Shown in pieces: positions 37,112 to 46,565 of a stretch of DNA of 64,000 nucleotides; within the stretch, counting starts at the first letter, position 1; each line of letters starts with the position of its first letter. Source of the stretch: Methylobacterium radiodurans. GTDB taxonomy: Bacteria > Pseudomonadota > Alphaproteobacteria > Rhizobiales > Beijerinckiaceae. Where the stretch lies: NCBI RefSeq assembly GCF_003173735.1, contig NZ_CP029551.1, positions 3,186,001-3,250,000 of the forward strand, given 5' to 3'. The notes beneath the pieces were generated by a model. The model did not search any database. It worked only from the letters and a program-made list of their open reading frames with translations, and had not been told where the DNA came from. A program made the translations under genes and the position numbers.

Positions 37112-37476
37112 CGCTCCCCCACGGCCCCCCCGGCCGTGCCGAGTCCCGCCTTGGCGGCCCGGCGGTTGACGATGCCGAGGCGCAGCACGGCCTGCTCAAG
37201 GTAGTCGAGCGCGTCGATGAGCCCCGCGCGGGCCCGCTCCACGGCCTCGTCGCCCTCTTCGGGGGGCGTCTCGGCGAGTTTCACGGCGGCGATCAGAACC
37301 CGGTCGCGCTCGTCCTCGATCCGGCGGTCGCGCTCGACATGGCCGCGGATCTCGGCGTCGAAGGCCTCCAGGACCGCGAAGGGGAGGGCGTCGCGTCCGA
37401 TCCGGCCGGGAAAGCCCCGGGCACGGCGCCGTCCCTCGTCGGCGGCGCGGGCGAGATGGTCGGCGAGGGTGTCCAA
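37099..37476 (-). CDS. Helical hypothetical protein, TTG start
   Basis: 125-aa protein predicted mostly helical (LADHLARAADEGRRRARGFP; DEAVERARAGLIDALDYLEQ). The start at 37476 is a TTG with GGAG six bases upstream; no ATG fits. No family recognised. Codon use is normal for the window. It is divergent from the sensor kinase gene, the two being separated by the kinase's problematic 5' region. Confidence 0.5.
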   Translation of the reverse strand: MDTLADHLARAADEGRRRARGFPGRIGRDALPFAVLEAFDAEIRGHVERDRRIEDERDRVLIAAVKLAETPPEEGDEAVERARAGLIDALDYLEQAVLRLGIVNRRAAKAGLGTAGGAVGERSGS

Positions 37477-37910
37477 GGGCTACTCCGGGACGGCGGGGAT
37501 CGCTCGGGGCATCGCGGACCGCAACGCCCCGAGCGGCCTGCGGGCTGCGCGCCCCGCCGTCCACCATACCGGAGGATCGACGCTGGCGCTCGGTCCGCCG
37601 AGATGGCAGAGAGCGGCACCACGATTCCGAGCCCCAGGACCGCGCCATCCCGCCCGCCACGCCCTCCGGAACCCCGGCGCCGCGCAGGGCGGCCGCGTCC
37701 CGGCACTTCTCCCTCCCGCTGGTCGTCCTGCTCGTCGGTCTCCTGGCCGCCGGGGGTGCGGCGCTGCAGCTCAAGGCCGCGAGCGAGCGGCGCGACCACG
37801 AGCGCTTCGAGCGGCTGGCCAATCAGCAGGCCAACCGCGTCCGCGAGCGGCTGGACACCTACGTCGCGCTCCTGCGCGGCGCGGCCGGGCTGCTCGCCGC
37901 GAGCGAGCGG

Positions 37911-40397
37911 GTGACGCAGCAGGAATTCGCCGCCTTCGTGGGCCGCCTGCGCATCGCCGACCTCTACGGCGGGACTCGCGGTATCGGCTACGCCCGCCGC
38001 TTCCGGCCTGAGGAGGCGGACGCGCTGGTGGCCGAGATGCGCGCGCAGGGGCTGCCCGACTTCCGGCTCCGGCCCGAGCCGCCGGGCCCGGACCCCACTG
38101 CCATCGTCGCTCTGGAACCGCTGGACCTGCGCAACGCGGCCGCGATCGGCTTCGACATGTTCTCCGAGCCGGTGCGCCGGGCCGCGATGGCGCGGGCGCG
38201 TGACACGGGCGAGCCGGCCCTCTCGGCCCGCGTCGAGCTGGTGCAGGAGATCGATCGCGACAAGCAGGCGGGCTTCCTCGTCTACCTGCCGGTCTACGCG
38301 GGCGGCGCGGTGCCGGCGACCGTCGAGGAGCGGCGGCGCCTGCTGACGGGCTGGGTCTACAGCCCCTTCCGGGCTGGCGACCTGTTCTCGCGCGTCGCCT
38401 CCCCGCTCAATCCCGGTGGCGTGCCGGAGGTGACCTATCGCATCCAGGACGGGGCGGTGCTTGGGGAATCACCCGGGAGTGCGACGCTTTACGAGTCCGG
38501 CCCCGCGGAACAGCCCTCCGATCGCAGGTTCGCGGCGCGGCGCGACCTCGACATCGCCGGCCACACCTGGACCCTTTTCGTCACCGCAGCCCCCGGCTTC
38601 GCGCGCGATGCCGGAGGCGACGTCTGGCCCTACGTGCTCGGCGTCGGCTCGCTCGTGACCCTGCTGCTCGCGGGCGCCGCGCTCGCCCAGGCCGGGGCGA
38701 GCCGCCGCTCGGAGATCGCGCGGCGCGGCCTCGAGGATGAGACCGCCCGGCTGGAACTGCTCAACCGGGCCGGCGCGGCCCTGGTGGCCGAGCACGACAT
38801 CGAGCGTCTCGTCCAGACGGTGATCGAGGCCGCCACCGAACTCGTGGGCGGCGCCTACGGGGCCTTCTTCGAGCGCGTGCCCGTGGGCCAGGAGGGCAAC
38901 GATGAGGAAGTCTGGCGCCTGTTCAGCCTGACGGGTGGCCCGCGCGAGGCCTTCACCCGCTTCGGCCTGCCGCGGGCGACCGGCCTGTTCCAGCCGACCT
39001 TCCTGGCCGAGGGCGTGGTGCGCTCCGACGACGTCGCGAAGGACCCCCGCTACGGCTCGCACGGCGGCATGCCGAAGGGCCACCTTCCGGTGCGCAGCTA
39101 CCTCGCGGCGCCGGTGGTCTCGGGCACCGGCGAGCGGCTCGGGGCGCTCCTGTTCGGGCACCCGCAGCCCGGCCGCTTCGGCCCGCGCGAGGAGCGGCTG
39201 ATCACGGGCTTCGCCGCACAGGCCGCGGTCGCGATCGACAACGCCCGCCTCCTCGCCTCCGTGCGGCGCAAGCGAGACCGCTTCTTCGGCGCCATGCGGG
39301 CGGTGCGCGGCGTGCTCTGGACGAACGATGCCTCCGGCCGCATGGTCGGCGAGCAGCCAGGCTGGGCGGCCATCACCGGCCAGAGCCGGCCCGAATATGA
39401 GGGCTACGGCTGGGCGAACGCGGTCCACCCGGAGGATGCGCAGGCCAGCGTAGAGGCCTGGAACGCGGCGGTGGCGGAGCGGCGCACCTTCGTGTTCGAG
39501 CACCGGGTGCGCACGCGCGACGGGAGCTGGCGCACCTACGCGATCCGCGCGGTGCCGCTCTTCGACGAGCGGGGCGAGATCGTCGAGTGGGTCGGCGTCC
39601 ACACCGACATCACCGAGCAGCGCGAGGCGGAGGCCGAACTCCGCGAGTCGAACGAGGAGATTCAGCGCTACGCCTACATCGTCAGCCACGACCTGCGGGC
39701 GCCGCTCGTCAACGTGATGGGCTTCACGAGCGAGCTGGAGGCCGCGCGCGAGGACGTGCGGGCGGCGCTCGGGGCCCATGCCGAGGCCGCGCGGATCGAC
39801 GCCGACATGGAGGAGGCGCTGGGCTTCATCCGGGTGGCGATCACCAAGATGGAGGCGCTGATCGCCGCCATCCTGAAGCTGTCGCGGGAGGGGCGGCGCA
39901 CCTTCCGGCCGGAGCCCCTCGACATGCGCGCGCTGGTGCAGGGGCTGGCCGACGCGCAGCGCCACCAGGCGGATGCCGCCGGCGCCCGGGTCGTGATCGC
40001 CGACGACATGCCGGAGATCACCGCCGACCGGCTGGCCGTCGAGCAGATCTTCGGCAACCTGATCGACAACGCCCTGAAATATCTCGCGCCGGGCCGGCCG
40101 GGCCTGATCACAATCGAGGGCCGGTCGGTCGCGGGCGGGCGGGTGCGCTTCACGGTCACCGACAACGGGCGGGGCATCGCGCCCCAGGACCACGCCCGCA
40201 TCTTCGAGCTGTTCCGGCGCTCCGGTGCCCAGGACAGGCCGGGCGACGGGATCGGTCTCGCGCATGTCAAGGCGCTGGTCCGTTCCTTGGGCGGCCGGAT
40301 CGAGGTATCGTCGGAGCTCGGGCAGGGAACGACGTTCAGCGTCACGCTGCCGCGCGAGGCGCAGAGCCCAGGCGCGCCGCACCGCGCGGCCGCGTGA
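37911..40397 (+). CDS. CHASE-GAF-PAS sensor histidine kinase (N-terminus unresolved)
   Basis: Membrane sensor kinase. From the first ordinary start (GTG at 37911) 828 aa: rest of the CHASE sensor domain (about 1-205), a membrane helix at YVLGVGSLVTLLLAGAAL, GAF (about 285-440), PAS (about 450-565), HisKA with H593 in VSHDLRAP, and HATPase (NLIDNALKYL, GRGIAP). The frame stays open upstream to at least 37647 and encodes the first transmembrane helix (FSLPLVVLLVGLLAAGG) and the CHASE start, with no ATG, GTG or TTG. So either a rare start, for example ATC at 37647, or a one-base frameshift after an ATG at 37603, is likely. Confidence 0.85.
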   Translation: MTQQEFAAFVGRLRIADLYGGTRGIGYARRFRPEEADALVAEMRAQGLPDFRLRPEPPGPDPTAIVALEPLDLRNAAAIGFDMFSEPVRRAAMARARDTGEPALSARVELVQEIDRDKQAGFLVYLPVYAGGAVPATVEERRRLLTGWVYSPFRAGDLFSRVASPLNPGGVPEVTYRIQDGAVLGESPGSATLYESGPAEQPSDRRFAARRDLDIAGHTWTLFVTAAPGFARDAGGDVWPYVLGVGSLVTLLLAGAALAQAGASRRSEIARRGLEDETARLELLNRAGAALVAEHDIERLVQTVIEAATELVGGAYGAFFERVPVGQEGNDEEVWRLFSLTGGPREAFTRFGLPRATGLFQPTFLAEGVVRSDDVAKDPRYGSHGGMPKGHLPVRSYLAAPVVSGTGERLGALLFGHPQPGRFGPREERLITGFAAQAAVAIDNARLLASVRRKRDRFFGAMRAVRGVLWTNDASGRMVGEQPGWAAITGQSRPEYEGYGWANAVHPEDAQASVEAWNAAVAERRTFVFEHRVRTRDGSWRTYAIRAVPLFDERGEIVEWVGVHTDITEQREAEAELRESNEEIQRYAYIVSHDLRAPLVNVMGFTSELEAAREDVRAALGAHAEAARIDADMEEALGFIRVAITKMEALIAAILKLSREGRRTFRPEPLDMRALVQGLADAQRHQADAAGARVVIADDMPEITADRLAVEQIFGNLIDNALKYLAPGRPGLITIEGRSVAGGRVRFTVTDNGRGIAPQDHARIFELFRRSGAQDRPGDGIGLAHVKALVRSLGGRIEVSSELGQGTTFSVTLPREAQSPGAPHRAAA

Positions 40398-40422
40398 CGA
40401 CAGGGGATTGGGGGACTTGGAC

Positions 40423-40857
40423 GTGCATCCCGTGTGCATCGTGATGATCGAGGACGACGAGGGCCACGCCCGCCTCATCGAGCGCAATATCCGGCGCGCG
40501 GGCGTCAACAACGACATCGTGCCGTTCCGCAACGGCACGGACGCGCTGGCCTACCTGTTCGGCCCGGACGGGACCGGGGAGGCGAGCGCCCGGCGCCACC
40601 TCCTCATCCTGCTCGATCTCAACCTGCCGGACATGACCGGCATCGACATCCTGGAGCGGATCAAGGCGAACCCGCATACCAAGCGCTCGCCGGTCGTCGT
40701 GCTCACCACCACCGACGACGCGCGCGAGATCCAGCGCTGCTACGATCTCGGCGCCAACGTCTACATCACCAAGCCGGTGAACTACGAGGGCTTCTCGCAC
40801 GCGATCCGCCAGCTCGGACTGTTCTTCTCGGTGATGCAGGTGCCCGAGAACTCATGA
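40423..40857 (+). CDS. Single-domain response regulator (Rcp1-like)
   Basis: 144-aa stand-alone receiver. Acidic pair EDDEGH near the start, phospho-Asp D65 in LLDLNLPDM, Thr in LTTTDD, Lys in ITKPVN. It resembles the Rcp1 type that accepts phosphate from phytochrome-like kinases. GGGGG lies 8 bases before the GTG; a TTG at 40417 is an alternative. It lies 25 bp after the sensor kinase and overlaps the next gene (ATGA), so the three probably form one relay. Confidence 0.88.
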   Translation: MHPVCIVMIEDDEGHARLIERNIRRAGVNNDIVPFRNGTDALAYLFGPDGTGEASARRHLLILLDLNLPDMTGIDILERIKANPHTKRSPVVVLTTTDDAREIQRCYDLGANVYITKPVNYEGFSHAIRQLGLFFSVMQVPENS

Positions 40858-41921
40858 GCGCGTCGCCTCCGTCCGCGCCGCCGGGCGGCGCGCCCGCGCG
40901 CGGGCGCATCCTCTACATCGACGACGATCCGGGCCTCGCCCGCCTCGTGCAGCGGGGCCTGAAGGCGCGCGGCTACAGCGTCGAGACGGCGCTGGACGGT
41001 GCGGCGGGCCTCGCGCGGCTCGCGCAAGGGGGCATCGACGCGGTCGCCCTCGACCATCACATGCCGGGCCAGACCGGGCTCGACCTGCTGCCCGAGATCC
41101 GGGCGCTGCCCGACGCGCCGCCGGTGATCTACGTCACCGGATCGGAGGACAGCCGCGTGGCGGTGGCCGCCCTGAAGGCGGGCGCGGTCGACTACGTCTG
41201 GAAGGACCTCCAGGGCCAGTTCCGGGAGTTGCTCGGCGAGGCGGTCGACACGGCACTCCGCCAGGAGGCCCTGCGCCGCGACAAGGAGCGGGCCGAGGCC
41301 GCGGTGCGCGAGGCCCGCGACCGGGCCGAGTTGCTGCTGCGCGAGGTCAACCACCGGGTCGCCAACTCGCTGGCGCTGGTGGCCGCGCTCGCCCGCATGC
41401 AGACCAACGCCGTCGCGGATCCGGCCGCCAAGGAGGCGCTGGAGGAGATGCAGGCGCGCATCTCGGCGATCGCCGGCATCCACCGGCGCCTCTACACCTC
41501 GCAGGACGTCGAGGCGGTCGAACTCGACGCCTATCTGGCGAGCCTCGTGGAGGAACTCCAGGCCTCGATGAAGGCGGCCGGCCGCGACCACTCGATCCGC
41601 CTCAGCGCCGAGCCCGTGCGGCTCGCGACCGACAAGGCGGTGTCGCTCGGCGTGGTGGTGACCGAACTCGTCACCAACGCCTACAAGTACGCCTACCCGT
41701 CCGAGGTGCCGGGGGAGATCCGGGTCGCGGTGAGCCGCGCGGCCGAGATGCTGACGCTCAGCGTCGAGGACGACGGCATCGGCTGGACCGGTGAGGGGCG
41801 CCCGCGCGGCACCGGCCTCGGCGCCCGCATCATCCGGGCGATGGCCACGAACCTGCGCTCGCAGATCGCCTACGACGCCGGCCGGCCGGGCACCCGGGCG
41901 GTGCTGTGCTTCCCCGTCTGA
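40854..41921 (+). CDS. Receiver-HisKA_2 (HWE-like) hybrid kinase
   Basis: 355-aa soluble protein: N-terminal receiver (about 18-135; D67 in ALDHHMPG) and a C-terminal HisKA_2/HATPase kinase (about 150-355; phospho-His H167 in LREVNHRVANSL, ATP-binding site in VVTELVTNAYKYA and GTGLGARI). This arrangement lets phosphorylation of the receiver switch a second kinase, so it could pass the signal on from the upstream CHASE kinase. Its output regulator is not in the window. It overlaps the previous gene by ATGA. Confidence 0.9.
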   Translation: MSASPPSAPPGGAPARGRILYIDDDPGLARLVQRGLKARGYSVETALDGAAGLARLAQGGIDAVALDHHMPGQTGLDLLPEIRALPDAPPVIYVTGSEDSRVAVAALKAGAVDYVWKDLQGQFRELLGEAVDTALRQEALRRDKERAEAAVREARDRAELLLREVNHRVANSLALVAALARMQTNAVADPAAKEALEEMQARISAIAGIHRRLYTSQDVEAVELDAYLASLVEELQASMKAAGRDHSIRLSAEPVRLATDKAVSLGVVVTELVTNAYKYAYPSEVPGEIRVAVSRAAEMLTLSVEDDGIGWTGEGRPRGTGLGARIIRAMATNLRSQIAYDAGRPGTRAVLCFPV

Positions 41922-41984
41922 GGGCGGGTCACGCGGGCGTCACGGCGCGGGACTAGCAGGGCCGGGAGCCCTCGGAGAGCCCGC

Positions 41985-43208
41985 ATGCGCGTCCGTTCCG
42001 CCCTCGCCCTGATCCTGGCGCTCGCGGGCGCCGCCGCCGCGGAGCCCGCGCAGATCGGGCCGCGGCCCTTCCATCTGGTCGACACGATGAAGCCCGGCCC
42101 ACTGCAGGACCGGCTGAAGGCGTGCGGGGCCGACCGCCCCTACGTCGCGAAGCAGTTCTCGATCTCGCACCGGGGCGCGCCGCTGCAATTCCCCGAGCAT
42201 ACCCGCGAGGGCGTGCTGGCCGCCGCCCGGATGGGGGCCGGGATCATCGAGTGCGACGTCACCTTCACGCGGGACCGCCAGCTCGTCTGCCGCCACGCAC
42301 AGTGCGACTTGCACACCACCACCGATATCCTGGCCCGGCCGGAGCTGGCCGCGAAGTGCACGGCGCCCTTCACACCGGCGGACCCCGCGACCGGCCGCAA
42401 GGCCTCGGCGAAGTGCTGCACCAGCGACCTGACGCTCGACGAGTTCAAGACGCTGAAGCCCAAGATGGACGCCGCCGACCCGGAGGCCACGACGCTCGGC
42501 GCCTACATGAACGCGACGCCGCGCTGGCGCACCGACCTCTACGTCGACGGGGCCACGCTGATGTCGCACCAGGAGTACATCGCGCTGGTGAGGTCCCTCG
42601 GCCGCAAGTTCACCCCCGAGCTGAAGGCGCCGGAGGTGCCGATGCCGTTCGAGGGCACCTACACGCAGGATCGTTACGCCCAGCAGCTCATCGACGCCTA
42701 CCGCGAGGCCGGCATACCACCCGAGGACGTCTTCCCGCAGAGCTTTCAGCTGCGCGACGTGCTCTACTGGCTGGCGAAGGAGCCCGCCTTCGGCCGCCAA
42801 GCGGTCTTCCTCGACGACCGCGACGAGACCGCGCCGGGTTTCGACCCGATGCGGCCGGAGACCTGGAACCCCGGCATGGAGGCGCTGCGGGCGCAGGGCG
42901 TGCGCATCCTCGCGCCGCCGCTCTGGATGCTGGTGACGACGGATGCCCAGAACCGCATCGTGCCCTCGCCCTACGCCCGGGCGGCGCGGGCAGCCGGGCT
43001 CGACCTGATCGCGTGGTCGCTGGAGCGCTCGGGACCCCTCAAGGGCGGCGGGGGCGGCTACTACCGGTCGGTGCGCCCCGCGATCGACCGCGACGGCGAC
43101 GCGCTCACGCTCCTCGACGTGCTCCACGGCGAGGTCGGCGTGCGCGGCGTGTTCTCGGACTGGCCCGCCACCACGACGTTCTACGCGAACTGCGTCGGTG
43201 CGGAGTGA
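41985..43208 (+). CDS. Glycerophosphodiester phosphodiesterase family protein
   Basis: 407-aa exported protein with a signal peptide ([20 protein letters not shown]). The GDPD barrel opens with [18 protein letters not shown] (catalytic His and Glu), followed by [20 protein letters not shown], where the metal-binding Glu/Asp and second His sit. An insertion with several cysteines ([15 protein letters not shown]) makes it longer than cytoplasmic GDPDs. It probably hydrolyses glycerophosphodiesters in the periplasm to glycerol 3-phosphate. GGAGAG precedes the ATG. Confidence 0.88.
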   Translation: MRVRSALALILALAGAAAAEPAQIGPRPFHLVDTMKPGPLQDRLKACGADRPYVAKQFSISHRGAPLQFPEHTREGVLAAARMGAGIIECDVTFTRDRQLVCRHAQCDLHTTTDILARPELAAKCTAPFTPADPATGRKASAKCCTSDLTLDEFKTLKPKMDAADPEATTLGAYMNATPRWRTDLYVDGATLMSHQEYIALVRSLGRKFTPELKAPEVPMPFEGTYTQDRYAQQLIDAYREAGIPPEDVFPQSFQLRDVLYWLAKEPAFGRQAVFLDDRDETAPGFDPMRPETWNPGMEALRAQGVRILAPPLWMLVTTDAQNRIVPSPYARAARAAGLDLIAWSLERSGPLKGGGGGYYRSVRPAIDRDGDALTLLDVLHGEVGVRGVFSDWPATTTFYANCVGAE

Positions 43209-43310
43209 GGCCGACGGCCCGCGATCCCTTCGATGCGGGCGCGCTTGCCCCCCGGGGCCGGGCTTGCCAGAAGGGCCTCCCCGAGACGCGTGCACGAGGA
43301 GGCTGAGGAC

Positions 43311-43583
43311 ATGGCGGATTTCTCCGAACTCGTCGCCCAGGCGGTCAACCCGGCCATGTCCCGTGCCGAGCGCGAAGCAGTCTACACCGTGGTGCGCCAA
43401 GCGGTGCAGCGCCTTCAGGAGCGCGAGGCGCTCGCGCCAACGGACGCGCGCTATAGCCTGCAGAACCACCTCGTCGAGGAGACGATCCGCGACGTCGAGG
43501 GCGAGATCGCCCGCACCGCGGCCCTGCGCAAGCTCGACGCGGCGCTGGCCGCGCAGAACAAGGCCTACAACGAGCGGCGCTGA
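43311..43583 (+). CDS. Small helical hypothetical protein
   Basis: 90-aa predicted helical protein (SELVAQAVNPAMSRAEREAV; QNHLVEETIRDVEGEIARTA). The ATG at 43311 has GAGGAGG upstream. No family recognised. It converges on ccmG with 34 bp between. Confidence 0.6.
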   Translation: MADFSELVAQAVNPAMSRAEREAVYTVVRQAVQRLQEREALAPTDARYSLQNHLVEETIRDVEGEIARTAALRKLDAALAAQNKAYNERR

Positions 43584-43617
43584 GGAATTGCGGCGCTCGT
43601 CCGCGGCCCGATGCGCC

Positions 43618-44211
43618 TCAGCGCGCCGCCGCGACCTGCCCGGCGCGGCGGATCTTCTCCAGCACGTCCTTGAGGTTCTCGGGCGTAACGATGCCGACGA
43701 GCTTGTCGCGGATCACGCCGTCCGGGCCGATGATGAAGGTCTCGGGCACTCCGTAGACGCCGAAATCGATGCCGACGCGCCCCGTCTCGTCGAGGCCGAC
43801 TGCCCGGAAGGGCACCCCGTGCCTGCCTAAGAAGGCGCGCGCCTTCTCAGGGGCGTCCTTGTAGGCGATGCCGACGAGGCGAAAGCCCGATTCGCGGGCC
43901 AGCCGCATCAGCATCGGGTGCTCGACCTGACAGGGTGCGCACCATGAGGCCCAGACGTTCAGCACCGTGACCTGGCCCTTGAGGTCGGCGGAGGTCAGGC
44001 CAGGCACGGGGGCGCCGTCCGCGGTCACGCCCGGCACCGGTGGCAGCGCGAAGGCCGGCACCGGCTGTCCTACGAGCGCGGAGGGGAGGGCGGCCGGGTC
44101 GACGCCCGAGCGCAGGCGCAGGAAGAACACGCCGGCCAGCACCGCGAAGGTGACGAGCGGCAGGATCAGCAGGAGCGAGCGGCGGGCCGGCGCGGGAGCC
44201 TCGGCGCTCAC
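43618..44211 (-). CDS. ccmG: Cytochrome c biogenesis thioredoxin CcmG/DsbE
   Basis: 197-aa membrane-anchored thioredoxin-like protein that keeps apocytochrome c cysteines reduced for heme attachment in the periplasm. N-terminal anchor helix (LLLILPLVTFAVLAGVFFL), active site WCAPC, and the conserved GVPETFIIGPDG loop with cis-Pro. It starts at GTG 44211 overlapping the ccmD stop (GTGA). Last gene of the ccm group here. Confidence 0.93.
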   Translation of the reverse strand: MSAEAPAPARRSLLLILPLVTFAVLAGVFFLRLRSGVDPAALPSALVGQPVPAFALPPVPGVTADGAPVPGLTSADLKGQVTVLNVWASWCAPCQVEHPMLMRLARESGFRLVGIAYKDAPEKARAFLGRHGVPFRAVGLDETGRVGIDFGVYGVPETFIIGPDGVIRDKLVGIVTPENLKDVLEKIRRAGQVAAAR

Positions 44212-44387
44212 CGCCGCTCCTCCCCGGAGGCGCGCAGCGCCTCTGAGCCGCGCAGCGCCTCGAAGCCGCGGAGCGCCCGGCTCTGCGCGCGCCGGTCGCG
44301 CACGGCGTTGAGCACCAGGGCGCCCATCACCAGCGCCGTGAAGGCGTAGGACGCGAGGATGAAGCCCGCATGGGGTCCGAGATCCAT
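44208..44387 (-). CDS. ccmD: Heme exporter protein CcmD
   Basis: 59-aa small membrane protein of the heme-export complex that helps release holo-CcmE from CcmABC. It begins MDLGPHAGFILASYAFTALV, the family's single transmembrane helix, then a basic cytoplasmic tail with a repeated ALRGFEALRGSEALR pattern. It sits between ccmC (10 bp) and ccmG (GTGA overlap), exactly where ccmD belongs. Confidence 0.88.
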   Translation of the reverse strand: MDLGPHAGFILASYAFTALVMGALVLNAVRDRRAQSRALRGFEALRGSEALRASGEERR

Positions 44388-44397
44388 GGTCGGGTCC

Positions 44398-45213
44398 TCA
44401 GAGCGCCTGGCCGAGGGGGAGGGCGGCGGGATTGGCGGCGGGCGCCGCCACGCCGACGCGGCCCGCGTCCAGCCGCTCGGCCTCGCGGATCGTCAGCGTG
44501 CGCACCCGGCGGCGCATCACCTCGGTGCGCATGGCGTAGAGGTGGAGCGTGGTGCCGCCGAGCGTCGCCGCGAAGATCATCAGGAGGAGCGGGTAGAGCA
44601 TCGAGGGGTCGATGGTCGGGCCGCCCATGCGCAGGATCGAGGCCGGCTGGTGCAGGGTGGACCACCAGTTCACCGAGAACTTGATGATCGGCAGATTGAC
44701 GGCGCCGACCAGCGTCAGGATCGCCACCGCGCGCGCGGCCCGGTTGGGGTCCTCCATCGTGCGCCAGAGCGCGACGATGCCGCAGTAGATCAGGAACAGC
44801 AGCAGCATCGAGGTCAGCCGCGCGTCCCAGACCCAGTAGGTGCCCCACATCGGCTTGCCCCAGAGCGAGCCGGTGACGAGGCAGATCAGCGTGAAGGCCG
44901 CCCCGATCGGCGCGGCGGCGCGCTGGGCCACGTCCGCCAGCGGGTGGCGCCAGACCAGGGTGCCCACCGCCGACAGGCTCATGGCGCCGTAGAAGAACAC
45001 CCCGAGCCAGGCCGCCGGCACGTGGATGAACATGATCCGCACCGTCTCGCCCTGTTGGTAGTCGGGCGGGGCGACGAACCACGCGAGATAGAGCCCGAGC
45101 GCGAGCGCGAGGGCGGAGAGGCCGGCGAGCCAGGGCACGAGCCTGCCCGACCAGCGCATGAAGTGGCTGGGGTTGGACAGCCGGGTCCAGAGGGAGATCG
45201 GGGCCGAGGACAT
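44398..45213 (-). CDS. ccmC: Heme exporter protein CcmC
   Basis: 271-aa inner-membrane protein (six predicted helices) that loads heme onto CcmE. The periplasmic tryptophan-rich WWD motif is present as WGTYWVWDARLTSMLLLF (about 123-140), flanked by the two conserved His ligands in IHVPAAW and NWWSTLHQP. The C-terminal cytoplasmic tail is longer than in E. coli CcmC. A 143-bp gap and a GT61 gene separate it from ccmB. Confidence 0.95.
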   Translation of the reverse strand: MSSAPISLWTRLSNPSHFMRWSGRLVPWLAGLSALALALGLYLAWFVAPPDYQQGETVRIMFIHVPAAWLGVFFYGAMSLSAVGTLVWRHPLADVAQRAAAPIGAAFTLICLVTGSLWGKPMWGTYWVWDARLTSMLLLFLIYCGIVALWRTMEDPNRAARAVAILTLVGAVNLPIIKFSVNWWSTLHQPASILRMGGPTIDPSMLYPLLLMIFAATLGGTTLHLYAMRTEVMRRRVRTLTIREAERLDAGRVGVAAPAANPAALPLGQAL

Positions 45214-45356
45214 CCTGCCTGCCTGAGGGCACGCGCGGGCTGTCCCGGCGGCCTGCCTGATACCGTGACGTCCCCGCGCGGTGCGGGGCTCTCGGCCCGG
45301 CTTTTAGCGTCGAGTGCGGTGCAGCGGCAATGCGGGGCGGGCGCGCACCCGGGCGG

Positions 45357-46478
45357 TCAGGACGAACGGAGGCGCAGGAGCCGGCGCATCCCGGCGCGGG
45401 CCCGGTGGGCGGAGCGCGCGAAGAGCCCCCGCGGCACCGCCTCCCGCGCATCCCGCGCGGCGATGCCGTCGAAATCCGCCGCGCGCTCGACCAGGGCGGC
45501 GGCGACGGAAGCCGGGTCGGGCAGCGACCAGCGCAGGAAGTAGTCGCGCTCCGCCGCGTAGGCGTCGTTGCGGACCCAGGTCACCCCGTCGGCGAAGTAG
45601 TAGTGCGCCCGGTTGCCGTTCAGCGCGTCGAAGAGCAGGAGGTTCGAGTTGAGGTTGCGGCACCAGTTGAGGCCGAGGATCCGCCGCTCGGGCGCGGCGA
45701 AGAGCGAGACGTGCAGGGCCGAGCCGGTGACGCCCAGGATGTGCCGCCGCTCGGCGAAGAGCCGGACCTGGGCGCGGAGATCGAGCTCTTCCGGGAAGAC
45801 GATGTCGACGCCCCGTCGCTCAAGCTCGCGCACCAGGGCAGCCTCATTCTCCAGCTTGTGCAGGCTGCCCGGAGGTAGCTTCAGCTTCGAGAGGTAGGCC
45901 GGCCGCCGATCGCCGTCGACCGCGACGCCCTTGAGCCAGGGACGCCCGATCGCCTTGCAGAGCCCGTCATAGGCCCGGCTCGCCGAGCGGTTCTCCCGGA
46001 AGGCGCGCTCGGCCACGGTCACCTCGGCGAGCCGGACGGGGGTGTGGAAATTCCGCATCGCCTCCAGCCCGCCCCCCAGCGATCCGAGCATGGGCTCCAG
46101 GAAGCCCAGGCCGCGGAGCCGCTCGCGGTCCTGCGCGCCGTGGTAGAGCAGGGCGGTATCCGCACCCGCGGGCAGCGCCCAGAGGCGCGACAGGCTGCCG
46201 ACGACGAAGTGGCCAAAATGCTCGACCACGTCGCCCAGATAGTGGAAGCGTCCGTCGATCCGGGGGGCGGCGTCGCGGAGATCGGCGACCTGCCGCGCCG
46301 CCTCCGCGTCGAGCGGGTCGTCCCGGTCGATCCGAACCCCGCCTGCGTAGAGGCCCCAGAGGGCGCCGTACTCCACCGGCACGTAGAGCAGGTCGGCGTG
46401 GACCCGGATCTCCGGCGGCGCCTCGTGGATCGCGCAGGCGCCCTCAACCTCGGTGCAGCGCCTGATACCGGCCGGCAT
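45357..46478 (-). CDS. GT61 family glycosyltransferase inserted among ccm genes
   Basis: 373-aa cytoplasmic protein of the glycosyltransferase 61 (DUF563) family. The family core shows FHYLGDVVEHFGHFVVGSLS near residue 77, YLSKLKLPPG near 195, and the block LFAERRHILGVTGSALHVSL near 239, where DUF563 proteins have their most conserved motif. Donor and acceptor unknown. It splits the otherwise contiguous ccm genes (ccmB upstream, ccmC downstream) and has no other glycan gene beside it, so it looks like an insertion. Confidence 0.8.
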   Translation of the reverse strand: MPAGIRRCTEVEGACAIHEAPPEIRVHADLLYVPVEYGALWGLYAGGVRIDRDDPLDAEAARQVADLRDAAPRIDGRFHYLGDVVEHFGHFVVGSLSRLWALPAGADTALLYHGAQDRERLRGLGFLEPMLGSLGGGLEAMRNFHTPVRLAEVTVAERAFRENRSASRAYDGLCKAIGRPWLKGVAVDGDRRPAYLSKLKLPPGSLHKLENEAALVRELERRGVDIVFPEELDLRAQVRLFAERRHILGVTGSALHVSLFAAPERRILGLNWCRNLNSNLLLFDALNGNRAHYYFADGVTWVRNDAYAAERDYFLRWSLPDPASVAAALVERAADFDGIAARDAREAVPRGLFARSAHRARAGMRRLLRLRSS

Positions 46479-46565
46479 ATGCCCCTCGACTGCCCTTCGA
46501 CTGCCCTTCGACGAGCCGCGTGAAGCGGCCGGATACGCCCTCCACCGGGGAGCGTAAAGGACGCG

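Noticed and set aside
36654..37199. 181-codon minus-strand frame across the palindrome region
   Set aside because: It covers the promoter island and a secreted-protein gene in antisense; no recognisable domain.
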